Shown: positions 54,575-63,709, numbered from the stretch's first letter. The stretch: DNA of 64,000 nucleotides from Corynebacterium otitidis ATCC 51513 (GCF_000296405.1 NZ_JH815193.1:219846-283845), one strand, 5' to 3'. Numbers and translations: made by a program. Notes: generated from the sequence alone by a model not told the origin.

Positions 54575-55669
54575 CTAGTCCGCGCGGTCCTCGGCGCGGC
54601 GCAGCGCGGTCTCCACGAGCGTGGCGAGCAGCTCCCGGTACGGGGTGCCGGAGGCCTCGAAGACCTTCGGGTACATGGAGATCTCCGTGAAGCCGGGCAT
54701 CGTGTTGATCTCGTTGAACAGCGGGCCCTCCTCGGTGAGGAAGAAGTCCACCCGAGCCAGCCCCTCGCAGCCCAGCGCCTCGAACGTCTGAAGCGCCAGG
54801 CGCTGCAGGTCCTGCACGACGGGCGCCGGGTAGTCGGCGGGGACTTCCGCGGAGACGACGTCGTCGACGTACTTCGCCTCGAAGCCGTAGAAGCCCTCCT
54901 CGGACTCGCCCGTGCCGAGCAGCCGCGCCGGCACCGAGGCCTCGAGGCGCCCGTCCGGGTGCTCGAGCACCCCGAGCTCCACCTCCGCGCCCTCGACGGC
55001 GGCCTCGACGATGACCTTCGGGTCGCTCGCGCGGGCCTCCTCGAGCGCGGCGGGCAGGTCCTCCCAGCGCTCGACCCGAGAGATCCCGATCGACGAGCCG
55101 CCCGAGGCGGGCTTGACGAAGACGGGCAGGCCCAACCGCTCCCGGTCCGCGTCCGAGAGCCCCTCGCCCGCGCGCAGCACCGCCTCCGGGGTGGCGGGCA
55201 CGCCCGCGGCGGTGGCGATCTTCTTCGTGAACTCCTTGTCCATCCCGCACGCCGCGCTGAGCACCCCGGTGCCGACATACGGCACCCCGGAGAGCTCAAA
55301 GAGACCCTGGATCGCGCCGTCCTCCCCGAAGCGGCCGTGCAGCACCGGGAAGATGACGTCGGCTTTGGCCCACACCTCCCCGCCGGGGAGCCGGAAGGTG
55401 CCCGCCTCCGTCGGCGAGAGGCTAAGCGACAGCCGCTCGCCGGGGGCGACCTCGGGGAAGCGGCCCTCGACGATGGAGAGCTCCTCGCGGTTGGTGGTGC
55501 CCGGCACCCAGTCGCCGTGCCTCGTGATGCCCACGGGCACGACCTCGAAGCGCTCCCGGTCGAGGTTGTCCATCACCGCGCCCGCCGACAGGCAGGAGAT
55601 CGAGTGCTCCCCCGACCTGCCGCCGTAGACGACCGCGACCGTGATCTTCTTGGTGCCAGGGGTTGCCAT
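54575..55669 (-). CDS. ddl: D-alanine--D-alanine ligase
   Basis: ATP-grasp enzyme making the D-Ala-D-Ala end of peptidoglycan precursors. 364 residues from the ATG at 55667-55669: VAVVYGGRSGEHSISCLSAG, VIFPVLHGRFGEDGAIQGLF, LPVFVKPASGGSSIGISRVE (ATP-binding), RVDFFLTEEGPLFNEINTMP (Mg-binding Glu/Asn). The Tyr of the omega loop for D-Ala-D-Ala specificity appears in EGFYGFEAKYVDD. A longer upstream reading is less likely because a GGGAG ribosome site precedes this ATG. 118 nt downstream of gpsA. Confidence 0.97.
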   Translation of the reverse strand: MATPGTKKITVAVVYGGRSGEHSISCLSAGAVMDNLDRERFEVVPVGITRHGDWVPGTTNREELSIVEGRFPEVAPGERLSLSLSPTEAGTFRLPGGEVWAKADVIFPVLHGRFGEDGAIQGLFELSGVPYVGTGVLSAACGMDKEFTKKIATAAGVPATPEAVLRAGEGLSDADRERLGLPVFVKPASGGSSIGISRVERWEDLPAALEEARASDPKVIVEAAVEGAEVELGVLEHPDGRLEASVPARLLGTGESEEGFYGFEAKYVDDVVSAEVPADYPAPVVQDLQRLALQTFEALGCEGLARVDFFLTEEGPLFNEINTMPGFTEISMYPKVFEASGTPYRELLATLVETALRRAEDRAD

Positions 55670-55787
55670 CACCGCTCCCGTCGCCGCTGCCCACGGCCTC
55701 GCCTGCAAGAAACCCGGCGCCGCGGCATGCCCCTTAAGCGCCCCGGTGTCGGGGCGGTGAGGTCGCGCGGCGCGCGTCCCCGCCAGG

Positions 55788-56810
55788 CTACCGGGCGGCA
55801 CCCGCGCCGGGGTATTCCGGCTTGTAGCGCCGCCCCATGAGCTGCGCGATCATGCCCTCGACCCCGTCGCCGGCGTGGCAGACGCGGTAGACCGCCTGGG
55901 TGATCGGCATGTCCACCCCGAGGCTCTCCGCGAGCGAGCGCACCGCCGAGGAGGACACAACGCCCTCGGCGACCTGCCCGTTCGTCGCGGCGCGCGCCGC
56001 CTCAAGCCCCTCCCCGCGGCCGAGCGCCTCACCGAAGGAGCGGTTGCGCGACAGCGGGGACGTGCACGTCGCGACCAGGTCGCCCATCCCCGCAAGCCCG
56101 AGGAAGGTGCGCGGGTTCGCGCCCAGCGCCTCCCCAAGCCGGGTGATCTCCGCGTTGCCGCGCGTCATCGTCGCGGCCGCGGAGTTGATGCCCAGGCCCG
56201 TGCCCGCGGCGATGCCGCAGGCGAGCGCGATGACGTTCTTGCACGCGCCGGCGATCTCGCAGCCGACGACGTCGGTGTTGGTGTACGGCCGGAAGTAGTC
56301 GGTCGCTAAAGCGCTCTGCACGCGCTTCGCGGACTCGGGCTCGGCGCAGGCGATAACGCTCGCGGCGGGCTGGCCGGCGGCGACCTCGCGGGCGAGGTTC
56401 GGGCCGGTGAGCACGAGGCTGCGCGAGTTCTCGATTCCGGTCTCCTCCTCGAGCACCTGGGTCATGAGCCGCCCCGTGTCGAGCTCCACGCCCTTGGCGA
56501 CCTGCACGACGAGCGCGTCGCCGGGGATGAGCCCCCCGAAGCGGCGCAGGTTCCCGCGCAGCGTCTGGGCGGGCACGGCGAGCACGACGATCTCCGCGCC
56601 GGCGAGCGCCTCCTTCTCGTCGCTCGTGGCGCGCAGGCTCTCGGGCAGCGCCGTGCCGGGCAGGTAGTCGGGGTTCTCGTGGCCCTCGTCGATGGCGCGG
56701 GCGAGCTCGTCTCTCCGAGCCCAGACGGTGACGTCGTTGCCGGCGTCGACGAACACCTTCGCGATCGTCGTGCCCCACGAGCCCGCGCCCATCACTGCCA
56801 CCCTGGCCAC
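55788..56810 (-). CDS. gpsA: Glycerol-3-phosphate dehydrogenase (NAD(P)+)
   Basis: Makes sn-glycerol-3-phosphate for phospholipids. 340 residues with the GTG at 56808-56810, giving [19 protein letters not shown] and a normal-length N-terminal Rossmann fold with GxGxWG at residues 8-13. GGAGG lies 10 nt upstream of this GTG; a TTG 51 bases earlier would only add a non-conserved Gly/Ala stretch. Catalytic and binding segments: [40 protein letters not shown] (catalytic Lys), [20 protein letters not shown]. The gpsA-ddl pair is standard in actinobacteria. Confidence 0.96.
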   Translation of the reverse strand: MARVAVMGAGSWGTTIAKVFVDAGNDVTVWARRDELARAIDEGHENPDYLPGTALPESLRATSDEKEALAGAEIVVLAVPAQTLRGNLRRFGGLIPGDALVVQVAKGVELDTGRLMTQVLEEETGIENSRSLVLTGPNLAREVAAGQPAASVIACAEPESAKRVQSALATDYFRPYTNTDVVGCEIAGACKNVIALACGIAAGTGLGINSAAATMTRGNAEITRLGEALGANPRTFLGLAGMGDLVATCTSPLSRNRSFGEALGRGEGLEAARAATNGQVAEGVVSSSAVRSLAESLGVDMPITQAVYRVCHAGDGVEGMIAQLMGRRYKPEYPGAGAAR

Positions 56811-56907
56811 CTGAATGAAGCCTCCAGCCCCGGCGCCCGCCGGCTCGTCGCTTGCTGCCAATCACCATGAGGCCGCCCGCGCGGTGGCCCGGCAGCCTCG
56901 TATTCGG

Positions 56908-56924
56908 CGCCTAGTATATAGGCG
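56908..56924. promoter_or_regulatory. Palindromic divergent promoter of gpsA and the MutT1-like gene
   Basis: The dyad CGCCTA-GTATA-TAGGCG covers -10 hexamers on both strands: TAGTAT/TATATA for the plus-strand gene (start 56991) and TATACT for gpsA (start 56810). It could be an operator or simply two overlapping promoters. Confidence 0.5.
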
Positions 56925-56990
56925 TCCACCGGCCCCGCCGGGCCGGCGGTTTGTCCCGCCCGCACGAGAGAAAGGTGACCCCGCCCAGCC

Positions 56991-57986
56991 ATGGCCGACC
57001 GCTTCGCCGCCACCGACTCGACCCTCCACGTGGCCGACTCCTACCAGTACATCCCCCGCGACCCGGCCGGCGAGTTTCGGCGGCCCACCCTCGCCGCCGG
57101 GGCGGTGCTCTGGCGCCGCGGGCCCGGCGGGGGCCCGGAGTACGCGCTCATCCACCGGCCCCACTACGACGACGTGTCGCTCGCGAAGGGCAAGGTCGAC
57201 CCGGGCGAGTCCGTGCCCGCCGCCTGCGCCCGGGAGCTCACCGAGGAGACCGGCCTCGAGTTCCGCCTCGGCCGGCTGGTCGGCACCGTCACCTACCCGG
57301 TCAAGGATCGCACCAAGGTCGTCTACTACTGGCTCGCGGAGGCCACCGGCGGGAGCTTCGAGGCCAACGACGAGGTCGACCGGCTCGAGTGGGCGCCGCT
57401 GAGCAAGGCCACCGACCTGCTCAGCTACCCCGTCGACCGGGAGGTCCTCGCCCGCGCCCAGAAGCTGCTCACCCACCAGGTCACCTCCCGGGTGCTGCTC
57501 GTGCGCCACGCTAGGGCTCTGAGCCGCGAGTCGTGGCCCAACGAGGACGACGAGCGCCCGCTGGATCGCAAGGGCCGCCGCCAGGCCGAGCTCCTCGTCC
57601 CGGAGCTTTCCGCCTACAAGCCCGACCGGATCATCGCCGCCCCGCCGCTGCGCTGCCAGCAGACCGCCGCGCCGCTCGCCGCGGAGCTGGGCTTAAGCCC
57701 CAGCGAGGAGAAGAAGGTCGCCGACAAGGCGTGGGACCGCGACCCGCGCTCCGCGCTGCGGGCGCTCCGCGAGATCGCCGCGCGGCCGGGCGTGAGCGTC
57801 GTGGTGAGCCAGGGGCGCTTCATCCCCGGCGTGCTCGAGGCCATCGGGGTGGGCGCGAACGCCGAGACCCCGTACCGCACCCACACCGGCCTCCGCGCGA
57901 AGAAGGCGAGCACCTGGTCGTTGAGCTTCTCCGGGAAGCGGCTGGTGGCGGCCGACTACCTCGCCAGCCCCCTGCCGGCGCGCTAG
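56991..57986 (+). CDS. MutT1-like Nudix hydrolase fused to histidine phosphatase domain
   Basis: 331-residue two-domain protein. The Nudix box is GKVDPGESVPAACARELTEE then TG (residues about 66-88). The C-terminal domain (about 170-331) is a phosphoglycerate-mutase-like phosphatase beginning VLLVRHARALSRES, where RHA replaces RHG, with a second part IIAAPPLRCQQTAAPLA. This is the mycobacterial MutT1 arrangement, where the protein hydrolyses 8-oxo-(d)GTP and diadenosine polyphosphates; that role is inferred. ATG at 56991; GAAAGGTG lies about 13 nt upstream. Confidence 0.88.
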   Translation: MADRFAATDSTLHVADSYQYIPRDPAGEFRRPTLAAGAVLWRRGPGGGPEYALIHRPHYDDVSLAKGKVDPGESVPAACARELTEETGLEFRLGRLVGTVTYPVKDRTKVVYYWLAEATGGSFEANDEVDRLEWAPLSKATDLLSYPVDREVLARAQKLLTHQVTSRVLLVRHARALSRESWPNEDDERPLDRKGRRQAELLVPELSAYKPDRIIAAPPLRCQQTAAPLAAELGLSPSEEKKVADKAWDRDPRSALRALREIAARPGVSVVVSQGRFIPGVLEAIGVGANAETPYRTHTGLRAKKASTWSLSFSGKRLVAADYLASPLPAR

Positions 57987-58008
57987 GCCCAGCGCGCCCC
58001 GCCTGCCC

Positions 58009-58057
58009 GCCCCTCGCGGGTCCCGAGTTCAGCCCCGGGACCCCGAGGGGCCTTTTC
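58009..58057. terminator. Terminator between the MutT1-like and cyclase-family genes
   Basis: Sixteen base pairs with one bulge (58009-58020 region paired with 58036-58051) are followed by CTTTTCC on the plus strand. It lies between convergent genes, 22 nt after the MutT1-like stop. Confidence 0.75.
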
Positions 58058-58084
58058 CGTGTCTGGGGGCGAGTGGTGCTGGCG

Positions 58085-58834
58085 CTACTCCTCGCGCGGG
58101 GCGACGGCGTAGGCGCGGGCGGGGAAGCCGTAGCCGTCCTTCGGCTTCGGGGCGGTGGCGCTGATGAGCGCCCCGGTGGCGGGCACCTCGGCAAGCCTCG
58201 TGAGCAGCTCGATCTGCCAGCGGCCGGTGGAGAGGATGTACGTCTCCGCGGGGAGCTTCCCCGCCTGGACCGAGCGACCGGGGTCGGTGTCGGTCGTCTC
58301 GTGGCCGATGGCGGTCACCGCGCGGCGCTCGACGAGGAACTCGAGCGCCGGCACGCCCCAGCCGGGGCTGTGGAAGGTGCCCTCCAAGTCGGGGTTGTAC
58401 ATGTCGCCGCTCTCCCAGCGCTTCGACCAGTCGGTGCGCAGCGCGACGAACGAGCGCGGCGGGATCTGGCCGTACTTCTTCTCGTGGCGCTCGATGAGGT
58501 CGACGCCGGCGACGAAGTCCGGGTTCTGCGCCGCGTCCTCGCTCGCATCCAGGACGACGAGCGGGAGGATGAACTCCTCCGGGCCGATGGCGTCGAGGAG
58601 GTGCTCGCCGGCGGCGAAGTGGCCCGGCGCGTCGATGTGGGTGCCCCACTGGCCGACGATGCTGTAGCGGTCGACGTTGAAGCCGTCCTTCTCGATCGAG
58701 TAGAGCTGCTCGCGCTCCTCGTCGGGGAAGCCCGAAAACGTGGGCTGGCCGGAGTGGAACGCGTGGGTGAGGTCGATGGTGCGGTAGTCGTCGCGCAGCG
58801 AGGCGGCGATGTCCCACAGCTTGTGCTCGGACAC
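58085..58834 (-). CDS. Cyclase-family (kynurenine-formamidase-like) metal hydrolase
   Basis: 249-residue member of the putative cyclase family (KynB/isatin-hydrolase fold). The metal motif normally HxGTHxDxPxHF reads GQWGTHIDAPGHFAAGEHLL, so the first His is Gln while the others are kept. TIDLTHAFHSGQPTFSGFP and FHSPGWGVPALEFLVERRAV, plus AIGHETTDTDPG, complete the pattern. Substrate unknown; relatives open cyclic amides or formamides. GTG start at 58832-58834 with GGAG 9 nt upstream. Divergent from a BASS transporter, perhaps taking up its substrate or product. Confidence 0.8.
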   Translation of the reverse strand: MSEHKLWDIAASLRDDYRTIDLTHAFHSGQPTFSGFPDEEREQLYSIEKDGFNVDRYSIVGQWGTHIDAPGHFAAGEHLLDAIGPEEFILPLVVLDASEDAAQNPDFVAGVDLIERHEKKYGQIPPRSFVALRTDWSKRWESGDMYNPDLEGTFHSPGWGVPALEFLVERRAVTAIGHETTDTDPGRSVQAGKLPAETYILSTGRWQIELLTRLAEVPATGALISATAPKPKDGYGFPARAYAVAPREE

Positions 58835-58902
58835 GGGGATCGTTCTCCTTTCCCCCCTCGGCGGCGAGGGCGAATTGAGTCCTGCGAGGCGGTGTTCTGG
58901 CG

Positions 58903-58929
58903 CCGGCCGGGAATCGCCTTCCCGGCCGG
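58903..58929. repeat. Perfect 11 bp hairpin in the cyclase leader
   Basis: CCGGCCGGGAA-TCGCC-TTCCCGGCCGG forms a perfect 11 bp stem with a 5 nt loop, about 70 nt before the cyclase-family start. It has no T-tract and is too far from a ribosome site to be a simple SD-masking element. Role unknown. Confidence 0.6.
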
Positions 58930-59045
58930 TGGTCTTGAAGCTACGGCCGCCCGTCTCGGCGCGCCCGGCGATTCACCCGGGCCGGATCGCTGGACACCCG
59001 CCCCGCTCCCCCGCGGCGCGGCGGTGGGTAGCACCCGATAGTGAT

Positions 59046-59069
59046 TCCGCTCATAGCGGATACTACAGT
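59046..59069 (+). promoter_or_regulatory. Operator-like dyad and -10 of the BASS transporter gene
   Basis: TCCGCT-CAT-AGCGGA (59046-59060) is a perfect dyad just upstream of TACAGT (59064-59069), which ends 6 nt before the ATG at 59076. The transcript should be leaderless and the dyad covers where the -35/-10 spacer would be. AGTGATYCC occurs on both sides of it. Confidence 0.55.
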
Positions 59070-59075
59070 GATCCC

Positions 59076-60065
59076 ATGTTCCAGAACATCGATCCCACAA
59101 CAAGGGAAGACGTTTCCCGCGAGGAGCGCTCCGCGACGATCGCGGTGCTCGGCTTCCCGGCGTTCATCCTCGTCGGCGCGGCGATCGCGTTCTTCTTCCC
59201 CGAGCCGTTTCTGCCGCTGACGAACTACCCGACGGTCTTCCTCGCGATCATCATGTTCGCCATGGGGCTCACGCTCACCGTCCCGGACTTCAAGGAGGTC
59301 GCCCGCCGGCCCCTGCCGGTCGCGCTCGGGGTGGTGGCCCAGTTCGTCGTCATGCCGCTCGGCGCGATCGCCGTAGCGAAGCTCTTCGGCCTGCCCGAGG
59401 CGCTCGCCGTGGGGCTGCTCATGCTCGGCTCCGTGCCGGGCGGCACGGCCTCGAACGTCGTGGCCTACCTCGCGCGCGGCGACGTGGCGTTGTCTGTGGC
59501 GATGACGAGCGTCTCCACGCTCATCGCGCCCATCGCCACCCCGGTGATCATGCTGCTGCTCGCGGGCGAGCGCACCGAGGTCGACGCCGCCGGCATGGCG
59601 TGGACCCTGCTGCAGACGGTGCTCGGCCCCGTGGTGCTGGGCCTTGTCATCGCGACGTTCGCATCGCGCGCGGTCGCGAAGGTCTCCGCGGCGCTGCCGT
59701 GGGTCTCCATCGTCGGCATCGGCGGGGTCGTCTTCGGCGCGGTCGCCAAGAACGCGGAGGCCCTCGCCGTCGTCGGGCTCACCGTGCTCGCCGCGGTGCT
59801 CGCCCACAACGTCCTTGGCTACGCGCTCGGCTACCTCGCGGCGAAGATCGGCGGCTACCCGAAGCCCACGAGGCGCACCATGGCCGTGGAGATCGGCACC
59901 CAGTCCGCGGGGCTCGCCTCGGGCATGGCGGGCACGTTCTTCCACCCGGAGGCGGCGCTGCCCGGCGCGGTGGCCGCCGTGTTCCACAACATCACCGGCG
60001 CGATCTACGCGGCGCTCGTGCGCGCCGCGGACGCCCGCGCCGCGCGGGCGACGATCCCCTCCTAA
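59076..60065 (+). CDS. BASS-family (bile acid:sodium symporter-like) transporter
   Basis: 329-residue membrane protein with about ten helices. Family patterns: FLAIIMFAMGLTLTVPDFKE near residue 65, VGLLMLGSVPGGTASNVVAY near 115, and VEIGTQSAGLASGMAGTFFH near 270. Bacterial BASS proteins carry organic anions such as keto acids, pantoate or bile acids with sodium. Substrate unknown; divergent location to the cyclase-family hydrolase suggests a common pathway. ATG at 59076 is fixed by the adjacent -10 box; longer upstream readings have no support. Confidence 0.88.
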   Translation: MFQNIDPTTREDVSREERSATIAVLGFPAFILVGAAIAFFFPEPFLPLTNYPTVFLAIIMFAMGLTLTVPDFKEVARRPLPVALGVVAQFVVMPLGAIAVAKLFGLPEALAVGLLMLGSVPGGTASNVVAYLARGDVALSVAMTSVSTLIAPIATPVIMLLLAGERTEVDAAGMAWTLLQTVLGPVVLGLVIATFASRAVAKVSAALPWVSIVGIGGVVFGAVAKNAEALAVVGLTVLAAVLAHNVLGYALGYLAAKIGGYPKPTRRTMAVEIGTQSAGLASGMAGTFFHPEAALPGAVAAVFHNITGAIYAALVRAADARAARATIPS

Positions 60066-60093
60066 GAGCCGGCCCGGCCGCGGCGCCGGCCGG

Positions 60094-60330
60094 TCACCGC
60101 GGCCCCTCGCCGCTCCCCTCGCCCGCGGCCGACGCGTCAGCGAGCTCGGTCGGCCGCGGCAGCCGCGCGGCCGCCCAGTCGACGGCGCGGGGCAGGTAGA
60201 ACAAGGCCGTCACCGCAGTGCCCACCCACCAGTAGCCGTAGCTGCCGCCGATCTTCAGCCCGAAGAACGTCGTAGTCGCCCACACCAGGGCGAACTCCCC
60301 GATCGCCGCCGGCCCGCTTCGCCTGCTCAC
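60094..60330 (-). CDS. Small two-helix membrane protein
   Basis: 78 residues from a GTG at 60328-60330 with GGAGGG 5 nt upstream. Two hydrophobic segments are visible (IGEFALVWATTTFFGL and GYWWVGTAVTALFYLPRAV), followed by a charged tail. No family recognised. An in-frame start further upstream would add a Pro/Gly/Ala stretch without a ribosome site. It is convergent with the BASS gene. Confidence 0.55.
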   Translation of the reverse strand: MSRRSGPAAIGEFALVWATTTFFGLKIGGSYGYWWVGTAVTALFYLPRAVDWAAARLPRPTELADASAAGEGSGEGPR

Positions 60331-60551
60331 CCGGCCCTCCCCTGCCCTGATCCCGGAGGACGGGACCGGCGCCAGCCGCCCGCCCGGCGCCGCCGGCGGC
60401 CCAGCCGCCTCCGCTGCGGTTTTCGGCAAAAGTACCCGAGGCTCCGCCGCGACGCACCGGTTTCATTCGCGCCGCGGGCGCATCGGGTGCCCGTCGCTCC
60501 TCCCGCCTACGCCCGCCCGGCGCCTCATCTACCCGGGCAGGGATGCGCAAC

Positions 60552-60595
60552 GGCCCCGGCCGCCGCGGGTGGCGGCGGTCGGGGCCGGGTCCTTT
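60552..60595. terminator. GC-rich hairpin downstream of leuD
   Basis: GGCCCCG and CCGCCGC arms pair around a GGGT loop with one mismatch; the plus-strand flank is TCCTTTCG, the minus-strand flank lacks a T-tract. It lies about 40 nt past the leuD stop and could end leuCD transcripts inefficiently. Confidence 0.45.
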
Positions 60596-60630
60596 CGCCG
60601 CGGGGCGGGCGACGGTCGGGGCCGTCTCGT

Positions 60631-61233
60631 CTAGGCCTGCTCCTGCGGGACGGAGGGCTTGAAGACCTGGCGGGTCGACTCGAAGGAGGAGATCTTCTCC
60701 TCGTCGCGCAGGGTGAGGCCGATGTCGTCGAGGCCCTCCATGAGGCGCCAGCGGGTGTAGTCGTCGACCTCGAAGCCGATGACGTGCTCGCCGGCGGTGA
60801 TCGTCTTCTCCTCGAGGCTCACGGTGAGCTCGATGCCGGGCTCGGCGTCCATGATCTTCCACAGCAGCTCGACGTCCGACTCGTCGAGCTGCCCGGCGAG
60901 CAGCCCGGCCTTGCCGGCGTTGCCGCGGAAGATGTCGCCGAACTTCGGGGAGAACACGGCCCTAAAGCCGTAGTCCATGAGCGCCCACACGGCGTGCTCC
61001 CTCGAGGAGCCGGTGCCGAAGTTGCGGCCGGCGACGAGCACGGAGCCGTTTGTGAAGGGCTCGCGGTTGAGGACGAAGTCGGGGTCCTTCTCCCGCCAGT
61101 TGGAGAAGAGCCCGTCCTCGAAGCCGGTGCGCGAGACGCGCTTGAGGTACCTGGCGGGGATGATCTGGTCGGTGTCCACGTCGGAGAACTCCAGCGGGAC
61201 GCCCACTCCGGTGTGGGTCTCGAAGGGCTGCAT
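60631..61233 (-). CDS. leuD: 3-isopropylmalate dehydratase small subunit
   Basis: With LeuC isomerises 2-isopropylmalate to 3-isopropylmalate in leucine synthesis. 200 residues: [40 protein letters not shown], the substrate loop [20 protein letters not shown] near residue 70, and [18 protein letters not shown] are all typical. ATG with AAGGAG upstream. It follows leuC after 160 nt, longer than usual within this operon, but no promoter is evident there. Confidence 0.97.
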   Translation of the reverse strand: MQPFETHTGVGVPLEFSDVDTDQIIPARYLKRVSRTGFEDGLFSNWREKDPDFVLNREPFTNGSVLVAGRNFGTGSSREHAVWALMDYGFRAVFSPKFGDIFRGNAGKAGLLAGQLDESDVELLWKIMDAEPGIELTVSLEEKTITAGEHVIGFEVDDYTRWRLMEGLDDIGLTLRDEEKISSFESTRQVFKPSVPQEQA

Positions 61234-61393
61234 CGCTTGCTCCTTTGCTGCAACGCGTGCGTCGGACAGGAAACGTGAAGGAAGATGTGCGCGAAAGATC
61301 TGTGCGCCGCTTAAGCGCGCGGCCCGCGGGCGGCCGCGCCGCGGGGTCCGGCGGGACGCGGCGGCGCCCCTGCAGGCGCGGGCCGGGTCGGTG

Positions 61394-62845
61394 CTAGGCC
61401 GGGGTGGCGACGCGGCCGGCGGCGTCGTCGAGGTCGTCGGGGCTGGCGAGGTGCCCGGCCACCGCGGTCGCCGCCGCCACGAGCGGGGAGACCAGGTGGG
61501 TGCGGCCGCCGGGGCCCTGGCGGCCCTCGAAGTTGCGGTTCGACGTCGAGGCGGAGCGCTCCCCGGGCTTGAGCTGGTCGGGGTTCATCCCCAGGCACAT
61601 CGAGCAGCCCGCGGTGCGCCACTCCGCGCCCGCGTCGAGGAAGATCCGGTCGAGGCCCTCGTCCTCGGCCTGCTTCTTCACCATCGACGACGACGGCACG
61701 ACCATCATGCGCAGCCCGTCGGCGATGCGGCGGTCCTTGAGCACGCCCGCGGCGGCGCGCAGGTCCTCGATGCGCGCGTTCGTGCACGAGCCAAGGAAGA
61801 CCGTGTCGATGGCGATGTCGCGCAGTGGGGTGCCGGGCTCTAGGTCCATGTAGGCGAGCGCCTTGCGGGCGGCGGCCTTCTCCGAGTCGGTGGTGAAGTC
61901 CTCCGGGTCGGGCACGGCCTCGGACAGCGGCAGGCCCTGGCCGGGGTTCGTGCCCCACGTGATGAACGGGGTGAGCTTGTCGGCGTCCAGGTGCACGACA
62001 GTGTCGAACTCGGCGCCCTCGTCGGTGGGCAGCGTCTTCCAGTACTCGACGGCGAGCTCCCAGTCGCGGCCGGTGGGCGCCATCTCGCGGCCCTTGACGT
62101 ACTCGAAGGTCGTCTCATCCGGCGCGATCATCCCGGCCCTGGCGCCGGCCTCGATGGACATGTTGCAGATCGTCATCCGCTCCTCCATGGAGAGCTTGCG
62201 GATGGCCTCGCCGCGGTACTCGATGATGTGGCCCTGCCCGCCGCCGGTGCCGATCTTCGCAATGATCGCGAGGATGATGTCCTTCGCGGTCACGCCGGGC
62301 TTGAGCTCCCCGTCGATCTCGATGGCCATGGTCTTAAACGGCTTGAGGCTCAAGGTCTGGGTGGCCATGACGTGCTCGACCTCGGAGGTGCCGATGCCCA
62401 TGGCGATCGAGCCGAACGCCCCGTGGGTGGAGGTGTGCGAGTCGCCGCACACGATCGTCATGCCCGGCTGCGTGGCGCCGAGCTGCGGGCCCACGGTGTG
62501 GACGATGCCCTGCTTGATGTCGCCCATCGGGTGGAGCCTAATGCCGAACTCCTCGCAGTTCTTGCGCAGGGTCGCGACCTGCGTGCGCGAGGTCTGCTCC
62601 TTGATGTCGAGCAGGTTCCCGCCGGTCACGCCGATGGTGGGCACGTTGTGGTCCTCGGTGGCCAGGTGCAGGTCCGGGCGGCGGATCTTGCGGCCCGCCA
62701 TGCGCATCCCGTCGAAGGCCTGCGGGGAGGTGACCTCGTGGAGCAGCTGGAGATCGATGTAGATAAGGTCGGGGCTACCGTTCTCGCCGGCGGCGACGAC
62801 GTGGTCGCGCCAGACCTTCTCGGCGAGCGTGAGTTTCTCCGTCAT
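61394..62845 (-). CDS. leuC: 3-isopropylmalate dehydratase large subunit
   Basis: Aconitase-type 4Fe-4S protein, 483 residues. Iron-sulfur cysteines lie in [14 protein letters not shown] and [13 protein letters not shown] (the pair of CxxC type); [20 protein letters not shown] and [19 protein letters not shown] are conserved active-site segments. ATG at 62843-62845 with AGGAGGA upstream. Transcribed divergently from the IclR regulator from a compact shared promoter. Confidence 0.98.
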   Translation of the reverse strand: MTEKLTLAEKVWRDHVVAAGENGSPDLIYIDLQLLHEVTSPQAFDGMRMAGRKIRRPDLHLATEDHNVPTIGVTGGNLLDIKEQTSRTQVATLRKNCEEFGIRLHPMGDIKQGIVHTVGPQLGATQPGMTIVCGDSHTSTHGAFGSIAMGIGTSEVEHVMATQTLSLKPFKTMAIEIDGELKPGVTAKDIILAIIAKIGTGGGQGHIIEYRGEAIRKLSMEERMTICNMSIEAGARAGMIAPDETTFEYVKGREMAPTGRDWELAVEYWKTLPTDEGAEFDTVVHLDADKLTPFITWGTNPGQGLPLSEAVPDPEDFTTDSEKAAARKALAYMDLEPGTPLRDIAIDTVFLGSCTNARIEDLRAAAGVLKDRRIADGLRMMVVPSSSMVKKQAEDEGLDRIFLDAGAEWRTAGCSMCLGMNPDQLKPGERSASTSNRNFEGRQGPGGRTHLVSPLVAAATAVAGHLASPDDLDDAAGRVATPA

Positions 62846-62876
62846 GGCTGATCCTCCTCTAGCACAATCCCTAGCT

Positions 62877-62900
62877 TCCCACTTAATGAGATGCTAGTGT
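62877..62900. promoter_or_regulatory. Overlapping divergent leuC/ltbR promoters with LtbR-like box
   Basis: On the minus strand TAGCAT (62891-62896) is the leuC -10 and CATTAAGTGGGA (62877-62888) directly follows; it agrees at 10 of 12 positions with the LtbR operator CA(T/C)ATAGTGGGA as I remember it from C. glutamicum, where it also lies just downstream of the leuCD -10. On the plus strand TAGTGT (62895-62900) is 7 nt before the ltbR ATG. The two -10 boxes overlap by two bases. Confidence 0.65.
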
Positions 62901-62907
62901 TCGCTTT

Positions 62908-63615
62908 ATGGGACAGTATAGTGTATCCGGGATCAAAGTTCTCGATCGAGCCGTGGCGATCATGATGGCCGTGGCCGACGAGCCCCACAGCCTCGCGGAA
63001 CTCTGCGCCGCGACCGAGCTCCCCCGGGCCACCGCCCACCGGCTCGCCACCGCGCTCGAGGCGCACCGCATCCTCGCGCGCACCTCGGATGGGCGCTGGA
63101 CGATCGGGCCCACGCTGACGACCTTGAGCCTCGGCGGGCAGGACCAGCTCCTCGACGCCGCCGCCCCCGTCATGACCGACCTCATGGGCACCACCGGCGA
63201 GTCGGTCCAGCTCTACCAGCGCACCGGCACCACCCGCACGTGCATCGCCGCCCAGGAGCCCGCCACGGGCCTGCGCAACCGCGTGCCCGTCGGCTCGCAG
63301 CTGCCGCTCACCGCCGGCTCCGGCGCGAAGGTCTTCTGCGCCTACATCTCGCCGGCGCTCTCCTCGGTCATCCTCGGCGAGGCGGCGTTCAGCGAGCGGG
63401 ACTTGGAGCTCGTCCGGGAGCGCGGCTGGGCCGAGTCCGTCTCCGAGCGGGAGGTCGGCCTGGCGAGCGTCTCCGCGCCGGTGATGGACACCAACGGCTC
63501 GCTCGTGGCGGTGCTGTCGATCTCCGGGGTCGCGGAGCGGCTGCGCCCCAGCCCCGGGAAGCTCTGGGGCGAGGAGCTCACCGCCGCCGCCAAGAGGCTC
63601 TCCGCGGCGCTCTAA
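62908..63615 (+). CDS. ltbR: IclR-family regulator of leucine biosynthesis (LtbR type)
   Basis: 235-residue regulator: N-terminal winged helix-turn-helix (about 8-65, VSGIKVLDRAVAIMMAVADE, LPRATAHRLATALEAHRILA) and C-terminal IclR effector domain (LPLTAGSGAKVFCAYISPAL, then REVGLASVSAPVMDTNGSLV). In C. glutamicum the orthologue at this place represses leuCD and trp genes; the function is assigned on synteny plus the LtbR-like box. The ATG directly follows the -10 TAGTGT, so the mRNA is probably leaderless. Confidence 0.88.
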   Translation: MGQYSVSGIKVLDRAVAIMMAVADEPHSLAELCAATELPRATAHRLATALEAHRILARTSDGRWTIGPTLTTLSLGGQDQLLDAAAPVMTDLMGTTGESVQLYQRTGTTRTCIAAQEPATGLRNRVPVGSQLPLTAGSGAKVFCAYISPALSSVILGEAAFSERDLELVRERGWAESVSEREVGLASVSAPVMDTNGSLVAVLSISGVAERLRPSPGKLWGEELTAAAKRLSAAL

Positions 63616-63709
63616 CCTGCCCGCCGGGTGGAAAGGCAGGCGACGGTTCCCGGGCCGCCGCCCGCCCTGGCCGCGCCGGAGCGGCGACGACGCCACCCGG
63701 ATACAAAAG

